This document shows, piece by piece, positions 1 through 6,696 of a DNA stretch of 34,552 bases; the stretch's first letter is position 1; each line of letters begins with the position of its first letter. The stretch comes from a virus. The stretch covers positions 1-34,552 of the IMG/VR virus record IMGVR_UViG_3300021962_000344, one strand, 5' to 3'. The position numbers were made by a program, and so were the translations under genes. The notes below the pieces were generated by a model that saw only the letters and a program-made list of their open reading frames with translations, was not told where the DNA came from and ran no database searches.

Positions 1-22
1 CAGTCGGCGGCGGTGATCGAGC

Positions 23-286
23 TCACGACAAGTCACCGACCGGATTGTAGATCAACTTTTTCAGCTCGGGAGTGATCTCGACCGCATCAATTCCCTCGAT
101 GCCCATCTGCCCGAGGCTCTCGCGCTGTTGCAAGATCAAGATCAGCGCCTTGATCTTCTTTATCCGCTCGCCGTATTCGCGCCCGATCGCCTTGCGCTGC
201 ACTTCGAGCGTCGTAATCGCCCGCGCAGCCCGCGAGGAAAAGCGCAAAGCCTCTAACTCGCGCTGGTCATTGGTGTTCGTTTCCAT
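23..286 (-). CDS. Small charged helical protein, unknown function
   Basis: 87 aa. It is rich in Arg, Lys and Glu and predicted largely helical (residues 10-60 contain repeated charged stretches such as EYGERIKKIKAL), with no recognised domain. The chosen ATG (forward positions 284-286) has a GGAGG 11 nt upstream (forward 298-302), separated by an A/C-only spacer; an upstream in-frame start is less likely because it would place that GGAGG inside the gene. It is the last gene seen on the minus strand and is separated by 175 bp from the helicase loader. No function can be assigned. Confidence 0.6.
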   Translation of the reverse strand: METNTNDQRELEALRFSSRAARAITTLEVQRKAIGREYGERIKKIKALILILQQRESLGQMGIEGIDAVEITPELKKLIYNPVGDLS

Positions 287-393
287 GTTGTGTGTTTCCT
301 CCGCCGGCCTCCGCGCGTGAGCTGTGCGTTGAGTCGCTTGTGTTTCGCCCACGCGTGGCCGCTGACTGATTTGGGTTTGTTGTCTGTGCCGCG

Positions 394-427
394 CACGCGA
401 CCCGTTTCGGCCCTTTTGCGTCGCGTG
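394..427. repeat. 8-bp inverted repeat in a 175-bp gap
   Basis: CACGCGAC (394-401) and GTCGCGTG (420-427) form perfect arms around an 18-nt loop, between the helicase-loader stop and the next gene. There is no T-tract on either side, so it is not a convincing terminator. It could be a regulatory site or chance in GC-rich DNA. Confidence 0.3.
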
Positions 428-461
428 TCAAGCCTCGATTCGGGCGCACGCGCAACTTGCC

Positions 462-1130
462 TCAAACAAACTTAACCGGCTCGCAAATCTCGATCAGCCG
501 CCGCACCATCGGGTCGCCCCGCACGCTCGATGCTCCGCGCTCAGCAATCCCCTGCGCGTCGAGATTGGTCGTGACGTAGAGCGGCAGACGCTCCGAGACG
601 CGGATGTCCAGAAAACGCATGAACCACGACATCGCCCAATCGCTGCGCGCCGTCTGAATCGCCTCTTGCCCGAGATCATCGATGAAGACCACCGGCCTGC
701 GTGCCACGGCATCCACCCATCCCCGCGCGTCGTCCCGCCCGTAGCTCAGGCACGCTTGGAGCTGCGAGAACCAATCGCTCGCGTGGAAGTAGCGGATGTC
801 CCGCGCCTCGTCGTGCGCCAGCCGACGCATGAGTGCCCACATCGAGCGTGTCTTGCCGCGTCCGGTCCTTCCGCTCAGAAGCAGCCCCTTAGCCCCGACT
901 TGATGCGCTAGCACGCGCTCAATCTGCGCACGGTTGAGCAGCATCCCAGCGTGCCCCCAGTCCGATTCCCGCATTGCCGGCGGAACCGCGGTTTCGAAAC
1001 GGGCGATTGCGTCGCGTTTGCGGGCTTCGGCAAGGAAATGCGCGCTTGCGGCCTCACCATCGAACGGAGTGGCCAAGAATCCCTCAGGAACGACGCCTGC
1101 GAGCAGGCTGGCCATCGGTTGCGCGGTCAT
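462..1130 (-). CDS. DnaC-like AAA+ helicase loader
   Basis: 222 aa. Walker A is GRTGRGKT (residues 87-94) and Walker B is VVFIDDLG (147-154), followed by a sensor-like VTTNLDA (about 186-192). This is the pattern of DnaC/IstB-type ATPases, which load the replicative helicase onto single-stranded DNA at the origin. The start at 1130 overlaps the upstream stop by ATGA. A longer in-frame reading upstream (to 1370) is low-complexity Arg/Gly/Gln and shadows the gene at 1127-1366, so it was rejected. The replication-protein gene at 5035-5763 is the likely functional partner. No replicative helicase is seen in the window, so it presumably loads the host enzyme. Confidence 0.85.
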   Translation of the reverse strand: MTAQPMASLLAGVVPEGFLATPFDGEAASAHFLAEARKRDAIARFETAVPPAMRESDWGHAGMLLNRAQIERVLAHQVGAKGLLLSGRTGRGKTRSMWALMRRLAHDEARDIRYFHASDWFSQLQACLSYGRDDARGWVDAVARRPVVFIDDLGQEAIQTARSDWAMSWFMRFLDIRVSERLPLYVTTNLDAQGIAERGASSVRGDPMVRRLIEICEPVKFV

Positions 1131-1366
1131 TCCCGCCCCTCCGCCCGCTTTGCCCGAAACGCCGCGAACTTTTCCCGCAGCGTGCCGACCGCCTCGACCT
1201 TGGCCTTGGCCTTGCGCGGCGCGACCTTGCCCGCAGCCCGAAGCGCTCGCTTGCCGGCTGCGATCTTCTCCTTGTTGCGCTCGCGGAACGCCGCGTGCTG
1301 CTCGCGTTTTTTGGCGACGTTCTTGCGGTTGTATTCGCGCCAGTAGGCTGTGCGGGACGTGATCAT
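1127..1366 (-). CDS. Small very basic protein, unknown function
   Basis: 79 aa with many Lys and Arg. The N-terminal half (YWREYNRKNVAKKREQ) resembles the YRxxNxxKxRExxRKYRxKNKEK repeats found in many small phage proteins, which may bind nucleic acid. It overlaps the helicase loader by ATGA. Its own ATG lies 4 nt after an AAGGAGG that is encoded by the C-terminus of the preceding gene. Function unknown. Confidence 0.6.
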   Translation of the reverse strand: MITSRTAYWREYNRKNVAKKREQHAAFRERNKEKIAAGKRALRAAGKVAPRKAKAKVEAVGTLREKFAAFRAKRAEGRE

Positions 1367-1593
1367 GCATCCTCCTTCATCGCCGCGCCCAAATCCTCGC
1401 GATCGTGAATTGCATACACGTCGCGGTTGCCGGTCGTGAAATCATCGGCGGTCACTTTGCAGTTGCGGAAAACCCAGTCGAGCCGCGCCCGCTCGGCGGC
1501 GAGTTCGTTTCGGAGTTGCTCGCGCTGCTTAATCAACTCAGCGACTTTCTCCTCCGCTGATATGAGGTTTTTACTGTGATCGGATAGATACAT
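1363..1593 (-). CDS. Small coiled-coil protein with shared C-terminal module (copy 3)
   Basis: 76 aa. Residues 12-40 are predicted coiled coil, ending in ELAAERARLDWV; a variable stretch follows, then AAMKEDA at the C-terminus. The same ERARLD...MKE layout occurs in the genes at 1595-2005 and 2244-2603. The start has a strong GAAGGAGG about 9 nt upstream, encoded by the last codons of the preceding gene; the gap between the genes is 1 nt. Its own terminal MKE codons supply the AAGGAGG for the next gene. No enzymatic motif is visible. Confidence 0.65.
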   Translation of the reverse strand: MYLSDHSKNLISAEEKVAELIKQREQLRNELAAERARLDWVFRNCKVTADDFTTGNRDVYAIHDREDLGAAMKEDA

Positions 1594-1594
1594 A

Positions 1595-2005
1595 TTATTT
1601 GGCCTCCTTCATCTCTGCGTCGATTGCGGCGCGAATGTTTACGGCATCCATGATGAGATACCACTTGCGACTCTCGTTATCCAGTTGACCCAACCAATCC
1701 AGTCTCGCCCGCTCGGCGGCGAGTTCGGCCTCGGCTTTCTCCGCACGAGCATTGGCGCGGTCAACCCACGTCGAAAACTTGTCCGCGTCCGTCGTGCCGC
1801 AGACGAGGCGCAGAGCGTGCAGAGACGCCTCGGCGCGTTCGGCACGGGCGATGGCATCTTTGCGTTCCGCGTGGTGCGCTTGCGCATTTTGTATTACCTC
1901 TCGTTGCCACTCGCGCAGTAGATTCAGCTCCACGACTAGATTATTTCGCTCATCCGTGAGAGCCTTTGCGTGTCGATTTGCTTCGGCAATTAGATGGTCG
2001 CTCAT
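1595..2005 (-). CDS. Coiled-coil protein with shared C-terminal module (copy 2)
   Basis: 136 aa, the longest of the three module-bearing proteins. Heptad-like helices fill residues 5-60 and 80-100. The module LAAERARLDWL is followed by AAIDAEMKEAK at the C-terminus. The start overlaps the previous stop by ATGA and is preceded by AAAGGAG inside the previous gene. Function unknown. Its similarity to the flanking copies suggests duplication followed by divergence of the N-termini. Confidence 0.65.
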   Translation of the reverse strand: MSDHLIAEANRHAKALTDERNNLVVELNLLREWQREVIQNAQAHHAERKDAIARAERAEASLHALRLVCGTTDADKFSTWVDRANARAEKAEAELAAERARLDWLGQLDNESRKWYLIMDAVNIRAAIDAEMKEAK

Positions 2006-2247
2006 TTTGCAGACTCCTTTCGCATATTCAACAATGCTCGTTTCATGATACGTTTCAAAAATGCTTTAGTTATCACGGTGTGGGTGGAGTTTTTAAGTGC
2101 AGGCAAATCACGAAGAAACGATTCGCAATCGACCTCTACTGACCCGCTAAAATCGGAACCATAAACTGATGCGCGTTTGCGCATGGCTTCGATGAACCGG
2201 CGATGCTGCGCGAGTGACTCTCGCAGATAGTGCAGTTCGTTTTTCAT
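2002..2247 (-). CDS. Small hypothetical protein
   Basis: 81 aa with a basic C-terminus (FLKRIMKRALLNMRKESAK). It sits between two module-bearing genes but lacks the ERARLD motif itself. It overlaps both neighbours by ATGA. Its ATG is preceded by AAGGAGG seven nucleotides upstream, encoded by the MKEG codons of the preceding gene. No function recognised. Confidence 0.6.
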   Translation of the reverse strand: MKNELHYLRESLAQHRRFIEAMRKRASVYGSDFSGSVEVDCESFLRDLPALKNSTHTVITKAFLKRIMKRALLNMRKESAK

Positions 2248-2603
2248 TTCGCGCCCTCCTTCATGGCCGAGTCGATCTCTTCGCGGTCATAAAAAGGCCA
2301 ATCGGTTTTTAAGACGTGATCCAACCGCGCCCGCTCGGCGGCGAGTTCAGCGTCGATCTTCACCACGGCGCGACAGTTATCGTCGTGGCATTGCGCGAGG
2401 GCGACCAAATCGGCCTCGGCTTTCATGGCTCGTGCAAGCGCGCCGTTCCATTTTACGAGGGCGACGGTCAGGTCGGCGTATAGTGCGATGAGTTCGCGCT
2501 CCAGCTCGCGGGCGCAATCGCGATTCGTGACGAGCGTCGCGCCTAAGCAGTCGGCGGGATATGTTGCCGCGTCGGTGCGCGGCGTGGGTGTGGGTGTGTT
2601 CAT
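2244..2603 (-). CDS. Small protein with PRTDAA N-terminus and shared C-terminal module (copy 1)
   Basis: 119 aa. The N-terminus MNTPTPTPRTDAAT and the following CARELERELIAL are of a type common in small phage proteins of unknown function. The C-terminus has ELAAERARLDHV and then DSAMKEGAK, the module also seen at 1363-1593 and 1595-2005. The start follows a CA-rich leader (2604-2622) with no Shine-Dalgarno, just after the methyltransferase stop. Confidence 0.65.
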   Translation of the reverse strand: MNTPTPTPRTDAATYPADCLGATLVTNRDCARELERELIALYADLTVALVKWNGALARAMKAEADLVALAQCHDDNCRAVVKIDAELAAERARLDHVLKTDWPFYDREEIDSAMKEGAK

Positions 2604-2622
2604 TGGGTTGTTGTGTTTATCG

Positions 2623-3648
2623 TCACGCGAATAGTTGGTCCTGCTTTTCCTTCGCTACTGAAAATCGCAATTCAGCGTGCGTCATGTTAATCTTCGCCTG
2701 CTTGAAATACGAATCCTTCAACTCGATGCCGATCGCCTTCCTACCCATAGAAACGGGACTGTAAGTTTCTGAGCCGACACCCATAAACGGCGTGAGAACT
2801 ACTTCTCCCTTGTTGCTGTAAAGCTCGATGATTCGGTCGATGACGTCGAGTTGCAGCGGATGAACGTGCTTCTCGTCGTCCTCCTCTTTGCTGTCGCGGA
2901 ACGGAAGCACGTTGTCGATTCGGATGTCATCCCAGACGCTCGATGCGTAACGCTGCCAGATGTAGTGCGAGAGCTTATTCGATTTTGGGTCGTTGTGATC
3001 GGAATACGTTGTCTTCAGATAATCCCAAAGCTCCGTCGCGCTGAACTTGGATTCGTTAGCGTTATTGAACGCTTGAAGGATGTTCGGCAAGATCGGCGTG
3101 TCGCCAAAGTATTCCTTCAGCCCTTCAGGATGCGTCACCGGCACCGCGTTGTCGCCCTTCTTGGTGAAAATCAAAACGTAGTCCGGCATCGCCGTGAAGC
3201 ATTGCGTTGAGTCCTCGACAATCAGTTTGTGCATGAGGCTCTTGACCATCGTGCGCATCCGAACTTTCAACGGCTCTTTCCAAATCGTGATGCGGTTGCG
3301 GTATTGAAAGCCGTGCTTCTCGTGCAGGCGAATAACCTCGTGCGGGAAGTCCCAGAGTCGGCAGGAGTTGTCGAAAACGTCGGTGCAGTGAACGGCCGTG
3401 ATGCGCCCCGCCTTCATCACGCGGCCCATCTCGGCAATGAGGTAGTCGTATTGCTCAAGGAACTGCTCCTTGTTTTCGCAGTTTGAGAAGTCGCGCTCGG
3501 AGCTGGAATAATTGTAAAGCCCCGCGAAGGGAGGCGAGTAAACCGATAGGTCTATTGATGCGCTCGGGATGGTCGGAAGCACTTCCATGCAGTCCGAGTT
3601 GTAGAGCGAATAGTTCGTTGTGTGGATTTGGTCTTTTGTGTTGTTCAT
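2623..3648 (-). CDS. Site-specific DNA methyltransferase (amino-methyltransferase)
   Basis: 341 aa. SPPF (residues 38-41) is the catalytic motif IV. FMGVGSE (288-294), near the C-terminus, is the AdoMet-binding motif I. The order IV before I marks a beta-class amino-methyltransferase, and the SPP(F/Y) form is typical of N4-cytosine enzymes, although N6-adenine cannot be excluded. No cognate restriction gene is visible, so it probably protects phage DNA or acts with the helicase immediately upstream, whose stop it overlaps by ATGA. The central region (about 120-260) is presumably target recognition. Confidence 0.85.
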   Translation of the reverse strand: MNNTKDQIHTTNYSLYNSDCMEVLPTIPSASIDLSVYSPPFAGLYNYSSSERDFSNCENKEQFLEQYDYLIAEMGRVMKAGRITAVHCTDVFDNSCRLWDFPHEVIRLHEKHGFQYRNRITIWKEPLKVRMRTMVKSLMHKLIVEDSTQCFTAMPDYVLIFTKKGDNAVPVTHPEGLKEYFGDTPILPNILQAFNNANESKFSATELWDYLKTTYSDHNDPKSNKLSHYIWQRYASSVWDDIRIDNVLPFRDSKEEDDEKHVHPLQLDVIDRIIELYSNKGEVVLTPFMGVGSETYSPVSMGRKAIGIELKDSYFKQAKINMTHAELRFSVAKEKQDQLFA

Positions 3649-5009
3649 AGAAACGCTGGTTTTTTTGCTGTTTGATTAAACTCTTTTTTCACTTCCCTGA
3701 AATTGTTCACCGATGAAACAAGGTTCGAGTAAAGCTCGATAGCCTTGGCTGTTTTCTCTTCGAGAGCCTGCATCACGCGCTCCTGTCCCTCTGAAATAAC
3801 CATCTCGCACGTCACGCTTTTTGTTTGGCCGAATCGCCAGAATCTTCGGATGGCTTGGTAGTATTGCTCGTAGCTGTATGTCGGGAAAAATACCGTGTGG
3901 TTGCAATGCTGCCAGTTGAGCCCCATTGAGGTCATCTTCGCCTTCGTGATCAGCCGCTTGATTTCTCCGCGCGCAAACGAGACAAGCGCCTCCTCCTTTG
4001 CTTCAAGGCTCATCCCGCCGTGAATCTCCACGGCATCCTCGTCCATCTCCGCGAGAAGATCGCTCTCGTCATTCAGGTTGCACCAATAAACCGAGGTCTT
4101 CTTTCGCGCTAGCTCGACGGCGATCTCGCATCGGCTCTGCACGGTGAGCTTCTGCTCCTCGCGAACCTCGGTCAGCCGTTTCGCTGGAACGACGAAGAGC
4201 TGTCCCTGTCCCTCGACACTCCATTGGTTTTCGTTTTTCACGATATGCTTCGAGACTTTAAGCTCCGGCAAAGAATACCGCTCGTCCCCGAACCCAATGT
4301 CAGACGGCTTCTTAATCATAACCGACCATTGATTGACCCATGAGAAAAAGTCCTTCTCGGCGTGAGGCTTGAGGTAGAACTTTTCCCCGATGTTGCGGTC
4401 GTTCGAGTCTGCGCTGCCTTGGTTGTTCTTGAAGAACTTAGTCAGCATATCCATGTAACCCATGTAGCCGAGCGCCTCCGAGCTGTTGCCCAGTTCAATG
4501 AAGTCATTGGGCGATGGCGTTGCAGTAGCCAAAAATCGGAAGCGTGTTTTTTTCATGAACGCCACGATTGAATCGCGCGTTGCTCCGTTGAAGTTCTTCA
4601 GAATGGAAGACTCGTCGAGCATCACGCAAACGAAGTCATCTGCGGAAAGCAGATGCAGGCGCTCGTAATTGCAGAGCACGATTTTCTTCGAGTGCTTCCC
4701 GTCCTTCGTGTGCTCGATGTCCGAGACGCCGATCCGCTCGGCTTCGATCATGAATTGAAAAGCGACCGCAAGCGGAGTCAGAATCAAGACCCGCCCGTTG
4801 GTTTGCCGAATGATGTTTTCTGCGACCGCTAGCTGAATCATTGTCTTGCCTAGCCCCGTGTCTAGGAAGACGCCGATGCGACCCTTCTGCAAAGCGCGAC
4901 GGATAATGTGCGCTTGAAAGTCGAAGGCGGACGGCGGAATCCAGCAGGCTTCGATGCCGCTGTCTCCTATGCTGTGCCGCTTTCGAGTTATGAACTCTGA
5001 GTATTGCAT
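3645..5009 (-). CDS. SNF2-type superfamily 2 helicase
   Basis: 454 aa. Motif I is DTGLGKT (50-56), motif II LDESS (131-135), motif III ATATP (161-165), and the C-terminal motif VI region is QAIRRFWRFGQT (385-396), giving a complete two-lobed SF2 translocase. It begins after a CA-rich leader and overlaps the methyltransferase gene by ATGA, so the two are probably made together. Phage SNF2-like proteins are usually linked to replication, recombination or DNA modification. Unlike restriction or DISARM-type helicases, it is short and has no extra nuclease domain. Confidence 0.85.
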   Translation of the reverse strand: MQYSEFITRKRHSIGDSGIEACWIPPSAFDFQAHIIRRALQKGRIGVFLDTGLGKTMIQLAVAENIIRQTNGRVLILTPLAVAFQFMIEAERIGVSDIEHTKDGKHSKKIVLCNYERLHLLSADDFVCVMLDESSILKNFNGATRDSIVAFMKKTRFRFLATATPSPNDFIELGNSSEALGYMGYMDMLTKFFKNNQGSADSNDRNIGEKFYLKPHAEKDFFSWVNQWSVMIKKPSDIGFGDERYSLPELKVSKHIVKNENQWSVEGQGQLFVVPAKRLTEVREEQKLTVQSRCEIAVELARKKTSVYWCNLNDESDLLAEMDEDAVEIHGGMSLEAKEEALVSFARGEIKRLITKAKMTSMGLNWQHCNHTVFFPTYSYEQYYQAIRRFWRFGQTKSVTCEMVISEGQERVMQALEEKTAKAIELYSNLVSSVNNFREVKKEFNQTAKKPAFL

Positions 5010-5034
5010 TGTCGTGTTGTTGTGTTGTTGCTGA
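5010..5034 (-). promoter_or_regulatory. CA-rich leader upstream of the helicase
   Basis: The 25 nt between the replication gene stop and the helicase ATG are almost only C and A on the minus strand, including CAGCAACA (5026-5033). There is no Shine-Dalgarno. Very similar leaders precede the genes starting at 8508, 9519 and 18368. It is probably a translation-initiation leader. Confidence 0.5.
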
Positions 5035-5763
5035 TCAAAATGCGTCGGCGTATTCGGAGCGCGGGGCGCCTTTGCTCAACCAATTCTTCGGGTCGTCGTC
5101 GTAACGCCCCCCGTTGAACCATGTGGCGGGATGCGGGATGAATTGCCGCTCGTCCTCAGGCCAAAGCGCAGTTGCGGCGGCGTAGGCCGTAGTCCGTTCG
5201 AGCAGATGCGCAGGTGTCTTGCCTTTCGCAATTGCTTTGGCAATCGCCTTGAGCGCGTCAACGGGCGCAACCTTGCGCGGATATGCCGAGTAGATCGCCT
5301 CACTAGCATCCGCATTAGCTTTTTCCTTTTCCTTTTCTTGTTCCATTTCTTGTATTGTCTTTGTCTTTGTATTGTCTTGAAGGCTTTGAAAGCCTTCCGT
5401 GATAGCCATCGAAAGCCTTTCCTTGAATACTTCCTCAAGGGAAATGCCGTGTTTTTCCAATGCCGCAAAGACGGGCTTGTGCGGTTTGCAATCGTGCGAG
5501 AGCTTGCCGTATTGGTAGCGAACGAACTTATGAAGCCAGAGCTTTCCGTTGGGTAGCTTGAGCAGTTGCTTGGAAAGCGCCGCAACGTCCTTTGCGGAGG
5601 ATTTGATGCCGATTTGAAACTCGGCAAACTCGTGGTCGAAGTCGATGACGCCTGATTGATCGCAGTTGTCGAGCAGGTAGAACCAAAGGAGCTTTTGGGC
5701 TGGCGTCAGCTTTCTAAACCAAGGGTCGCGCCACTTCTCGGTTTCGGTGAATCGCTTACTCAT
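5035..5763 (-). CDS. Phage replication initiation protein
   Basis: 242 aa. The N-terminal part (WRDPWFRKLTPAQKLLWFYL onward) is the winged-helix-like start of phage replisome-organiser proteins. The C-terminal part (IYSAYPRKVAPVDALKAI, about 158-175, to HPATWFNGGRY) is the domain found at the end of many phage replication proteins. A hydrophilic linker of Lys, Glu and Gln repeats (about 130-155) joins them; its DNA carries direct and inverted repeats that look like an origin. It overlaps the RusA gene by 8 nt. Together with the DnaC-like protein at 462-1130 it likely forms a lambda O/P-like initiation pair. Confidence 0.75.
   Translation of the reverse strand: MSKRFTETEKWRDPWFRKLTPAQKLLWFYLLDNCDQSGVIDFDHEFAEFQIGIKSSAKDVAALSKQLLKLPNGKLWLHKFVRYQYGKLSHDCKPHKPVFAALEKHGISLEEVFKERLSMAITEGFQSLQDNTKTKTIQEMEQEKEKEKANADASEAIYSAYPRKVAPVDALKAIAKAIAKGKTPAHLLERTTAYAAATALWPEDERQFIPHPATWFNGGRYDDDPKNWLSKGAPRSEYADAF
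5317..5397. other. Candidate replication origin inside the replication gene
   Basis: An A/T-rich, strand-biased segment inside GC-rich coding DNA. It contains repeated TTTTCC units, a 12-bp direct repeat TTGTATTGTCTT (5350-5361 and 5367-5378, 17-bp period), and a perfect inverted repeat GAAGGCTT-TGA-AAGCCTTC (5379-5397). Lambdoid phages place their origin iterons inside the initiator gene at the same relative position. This is inference from the repeat pattern only. Confidence 0.4.
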
Positions 5764-6208
5764 TTGCGTCCTTTATCAGCACCGAGCACCCCGACTCATT
5801 CCCTGACGCCCAGAGCTTCTCGACGCGCAGGCTGACCACCTGCGAGTCATCCCGCCAGATGCGCCCGCTCTTCGTGATCTGGTCCATTACCAACTTCGCG
5901 AGGTTGTCCACGTCGGGCTTCCCTGAGTGATGCACCGGTGCGCTCGCCTTGAGCCCCTTCGCGCCGAAGTGCGACTTGGGCCTTGGCAGAGAGAAGGCCA
6001 TCGAGATCGCGACCGGCCCGAGCGTCAGCGGCCACTTGTGCACGATGGCTGCATCGAGGACAACGATCTGGACCGCGCGCTTCCACTCGTCCGCCACGTC
6101 GCTGTCGTAGAACCTCGCGACGTGAACGTTGCCCATCTTGCGCGCGAACGCTCGCGGGCGCGGCTGGCCCTTCGGCTCGCCGGCGACTGTGAATGCGAGC
6201 GTGCTCAT
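5756..6208 (-). CDS. rusA: RusA-family Holliday junction resolvase
   Basis: 150 aa, a normal length for the family. The N-terminus has GEPKGQPRPRA. The acidic active site is seen as GKPDVDNLAKLVMD (97-109) and WRDDSQV (118-124), giving Asp99, Asp101 and Asp120/121 as likely metal ligands. RusA enzymes cut four-way junctions made during recombination, which fits the RecE/RecT genes nearby. It overlaps the following replication gene by 8 nt and the HTH gene before it by ATGA. Confidence 0.9.
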   Translation of the reverse strand: MSTLAFTVAGEPKGQPRPRAFARKMGNVHVARFYDSDVADEWKRAVQIVVLDAAIVHKWPLTLGPVAISMAFSLPRPKSHFGAKGLKASAPVHHSGKPDVDNLAKLVMDQITKSGRIWRDDSQVVSLRVEKLWASGNESGCSVLIKDANE

Positions 6209-6417
6209 TTCGCGACGCCTCCAATCCGATTCTTAAACAGCAGCCGCGCCTCGGCCTCCGTGATGTAGTGCCTCGTCATCCCCGCGCGCTTCGCCCGCTC
6301 ACTCACGGTGCCACGGCTCATTCTAAGGGCCATTGCGACCGTTTTAACGGGCAAAAACTGCGCGAGCATAGCGTCACACTGGATGCGCTTCGCCTCGTTA
6401 GATTTTCGTTTGTTCAT
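6205..6417 (-). CDS. Small helix-turn-helix protein
   Basis: 70 aa. Residues about 20-45 (FLPVKTVAMALRMSRGTVSE) form a helix-turn-helix. The rest (GMTRHYITEAEARLLFKNRIG) matches the C-terminal part of the protein at 8993-9193 (GIKKQYVTDLEFRQLLNQRKG), so the two are paralogues. It is probably DNA-binding, as a regulator or replication accessory. It overlaps both neighbours by ATGA. Confidence 0.65.
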   Translation of the reverse strand: MNKRKSNEAKRIQCDAMLAQFLPVKTVAMALRMSRGTVSERAKRAGMTRHYITEAEARLLFKNRIGGVAK

Positions 6418-6602
6418 TTTGTTTTTGATTTGAATCGTCCGTCCTTCTCGCGTCGGAGTTTCTCGCGCGCTTCGCCGGCAAGAAAGCAGTCAACCCATTG
6501 CTCGTCCCGCCCGCGCTGCCAGCCGCGCCACGAGCCGACGATGTATCCGATCAGCCCGCCGCTCGCGAATGTCGCGGCGAGGATTAGTGCGTCATGTATC
6601 AT
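6414..6602 (-). CDS. Small single-pass membrane protein
   Basis: 62 aa. Residues 4-24 (ALILAATFASGGLIGYIVGS) are hydrophobic and likely a membrane segment; the rest is charged (REKLRREKDGRFKSKTK). It lies between an HTH gene and another tiny membrane protein, overlapping both. Function unknown. Confidence 0.6.
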   Translation of the reverse strand: MIHDALILAATFASGGLIGYIVGSWRGWQRGRDEQWVDCFLAGEAREKLRREKDGRFKSKTK

Positions 6603-6696
6603 CGTCGTCGTCCTTTCCGGTGAAGATAAACGGATACGCCACGATCAGCAGAATCACGAAGAGCGCGAAGAAGACCGTTTCGGTGAGCCAGTTCAT
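6592..6696 (-). CDS. 34-residue membrane peptide
   Basis: 34 aa: a hydrophobic segment from about residue 8 to 26 (VFFALFVILLIVAYPFIF) followed by an acidic tail GKDDDDDT. The start overlaps the RecE-like stop by ATGA, with GGAGGGAG close upstream, and the end overlaps the next gene by 11 nt. The tight fit supports a real gene. It could be a small inhibitory or holin-like peptide; nothing shows which. Confidence 0.5.
   Translation of the reverse strand: MNWLTETVFFALFVILLIVAYPFIFTGKDDDDDT

Larger units (their letters stand above)
1486..2348 (-). repeat. Three dispersed copies of an identical 21-bp sequence
   Basis: Forward positions 1486-1506, 1706-1726 and 2328-2348 are identical over 21 bp. 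On the minus strand each encodes the ELAAERA part of the shared C-terminal module, in the same frame in three different genes. Nucleotide identity as well as protein similarity suggests fairly recent duplication or gene conversion. Confidence 0.85.

Noticed and set aside
427-432. Perfect -35 box TTGACA on the minus strand
   Set aside because: No -10-like sequence at 16-18 nt; single hexamers are not enough to call a promoter.
1131-1370. N-terminal extension of the helicase loader
   Set aside because: Low-complexity Arg/Gly/Gln sequence lying over the gene at 1127-1366; the ATGA start at 1130 fits the ATPase domain.
3645-5009. Part of a DISARM or restriction-type defence system
   Set aside because: No nuclease, phospholipase or specificity gene nearby; the pair lies within phage replication genes.
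5317-5340. CRISPR or tandem-repeat array
   Set aside because: TTTTCC units are short, without spacers, and encode a Lys/Glu-rich linker.
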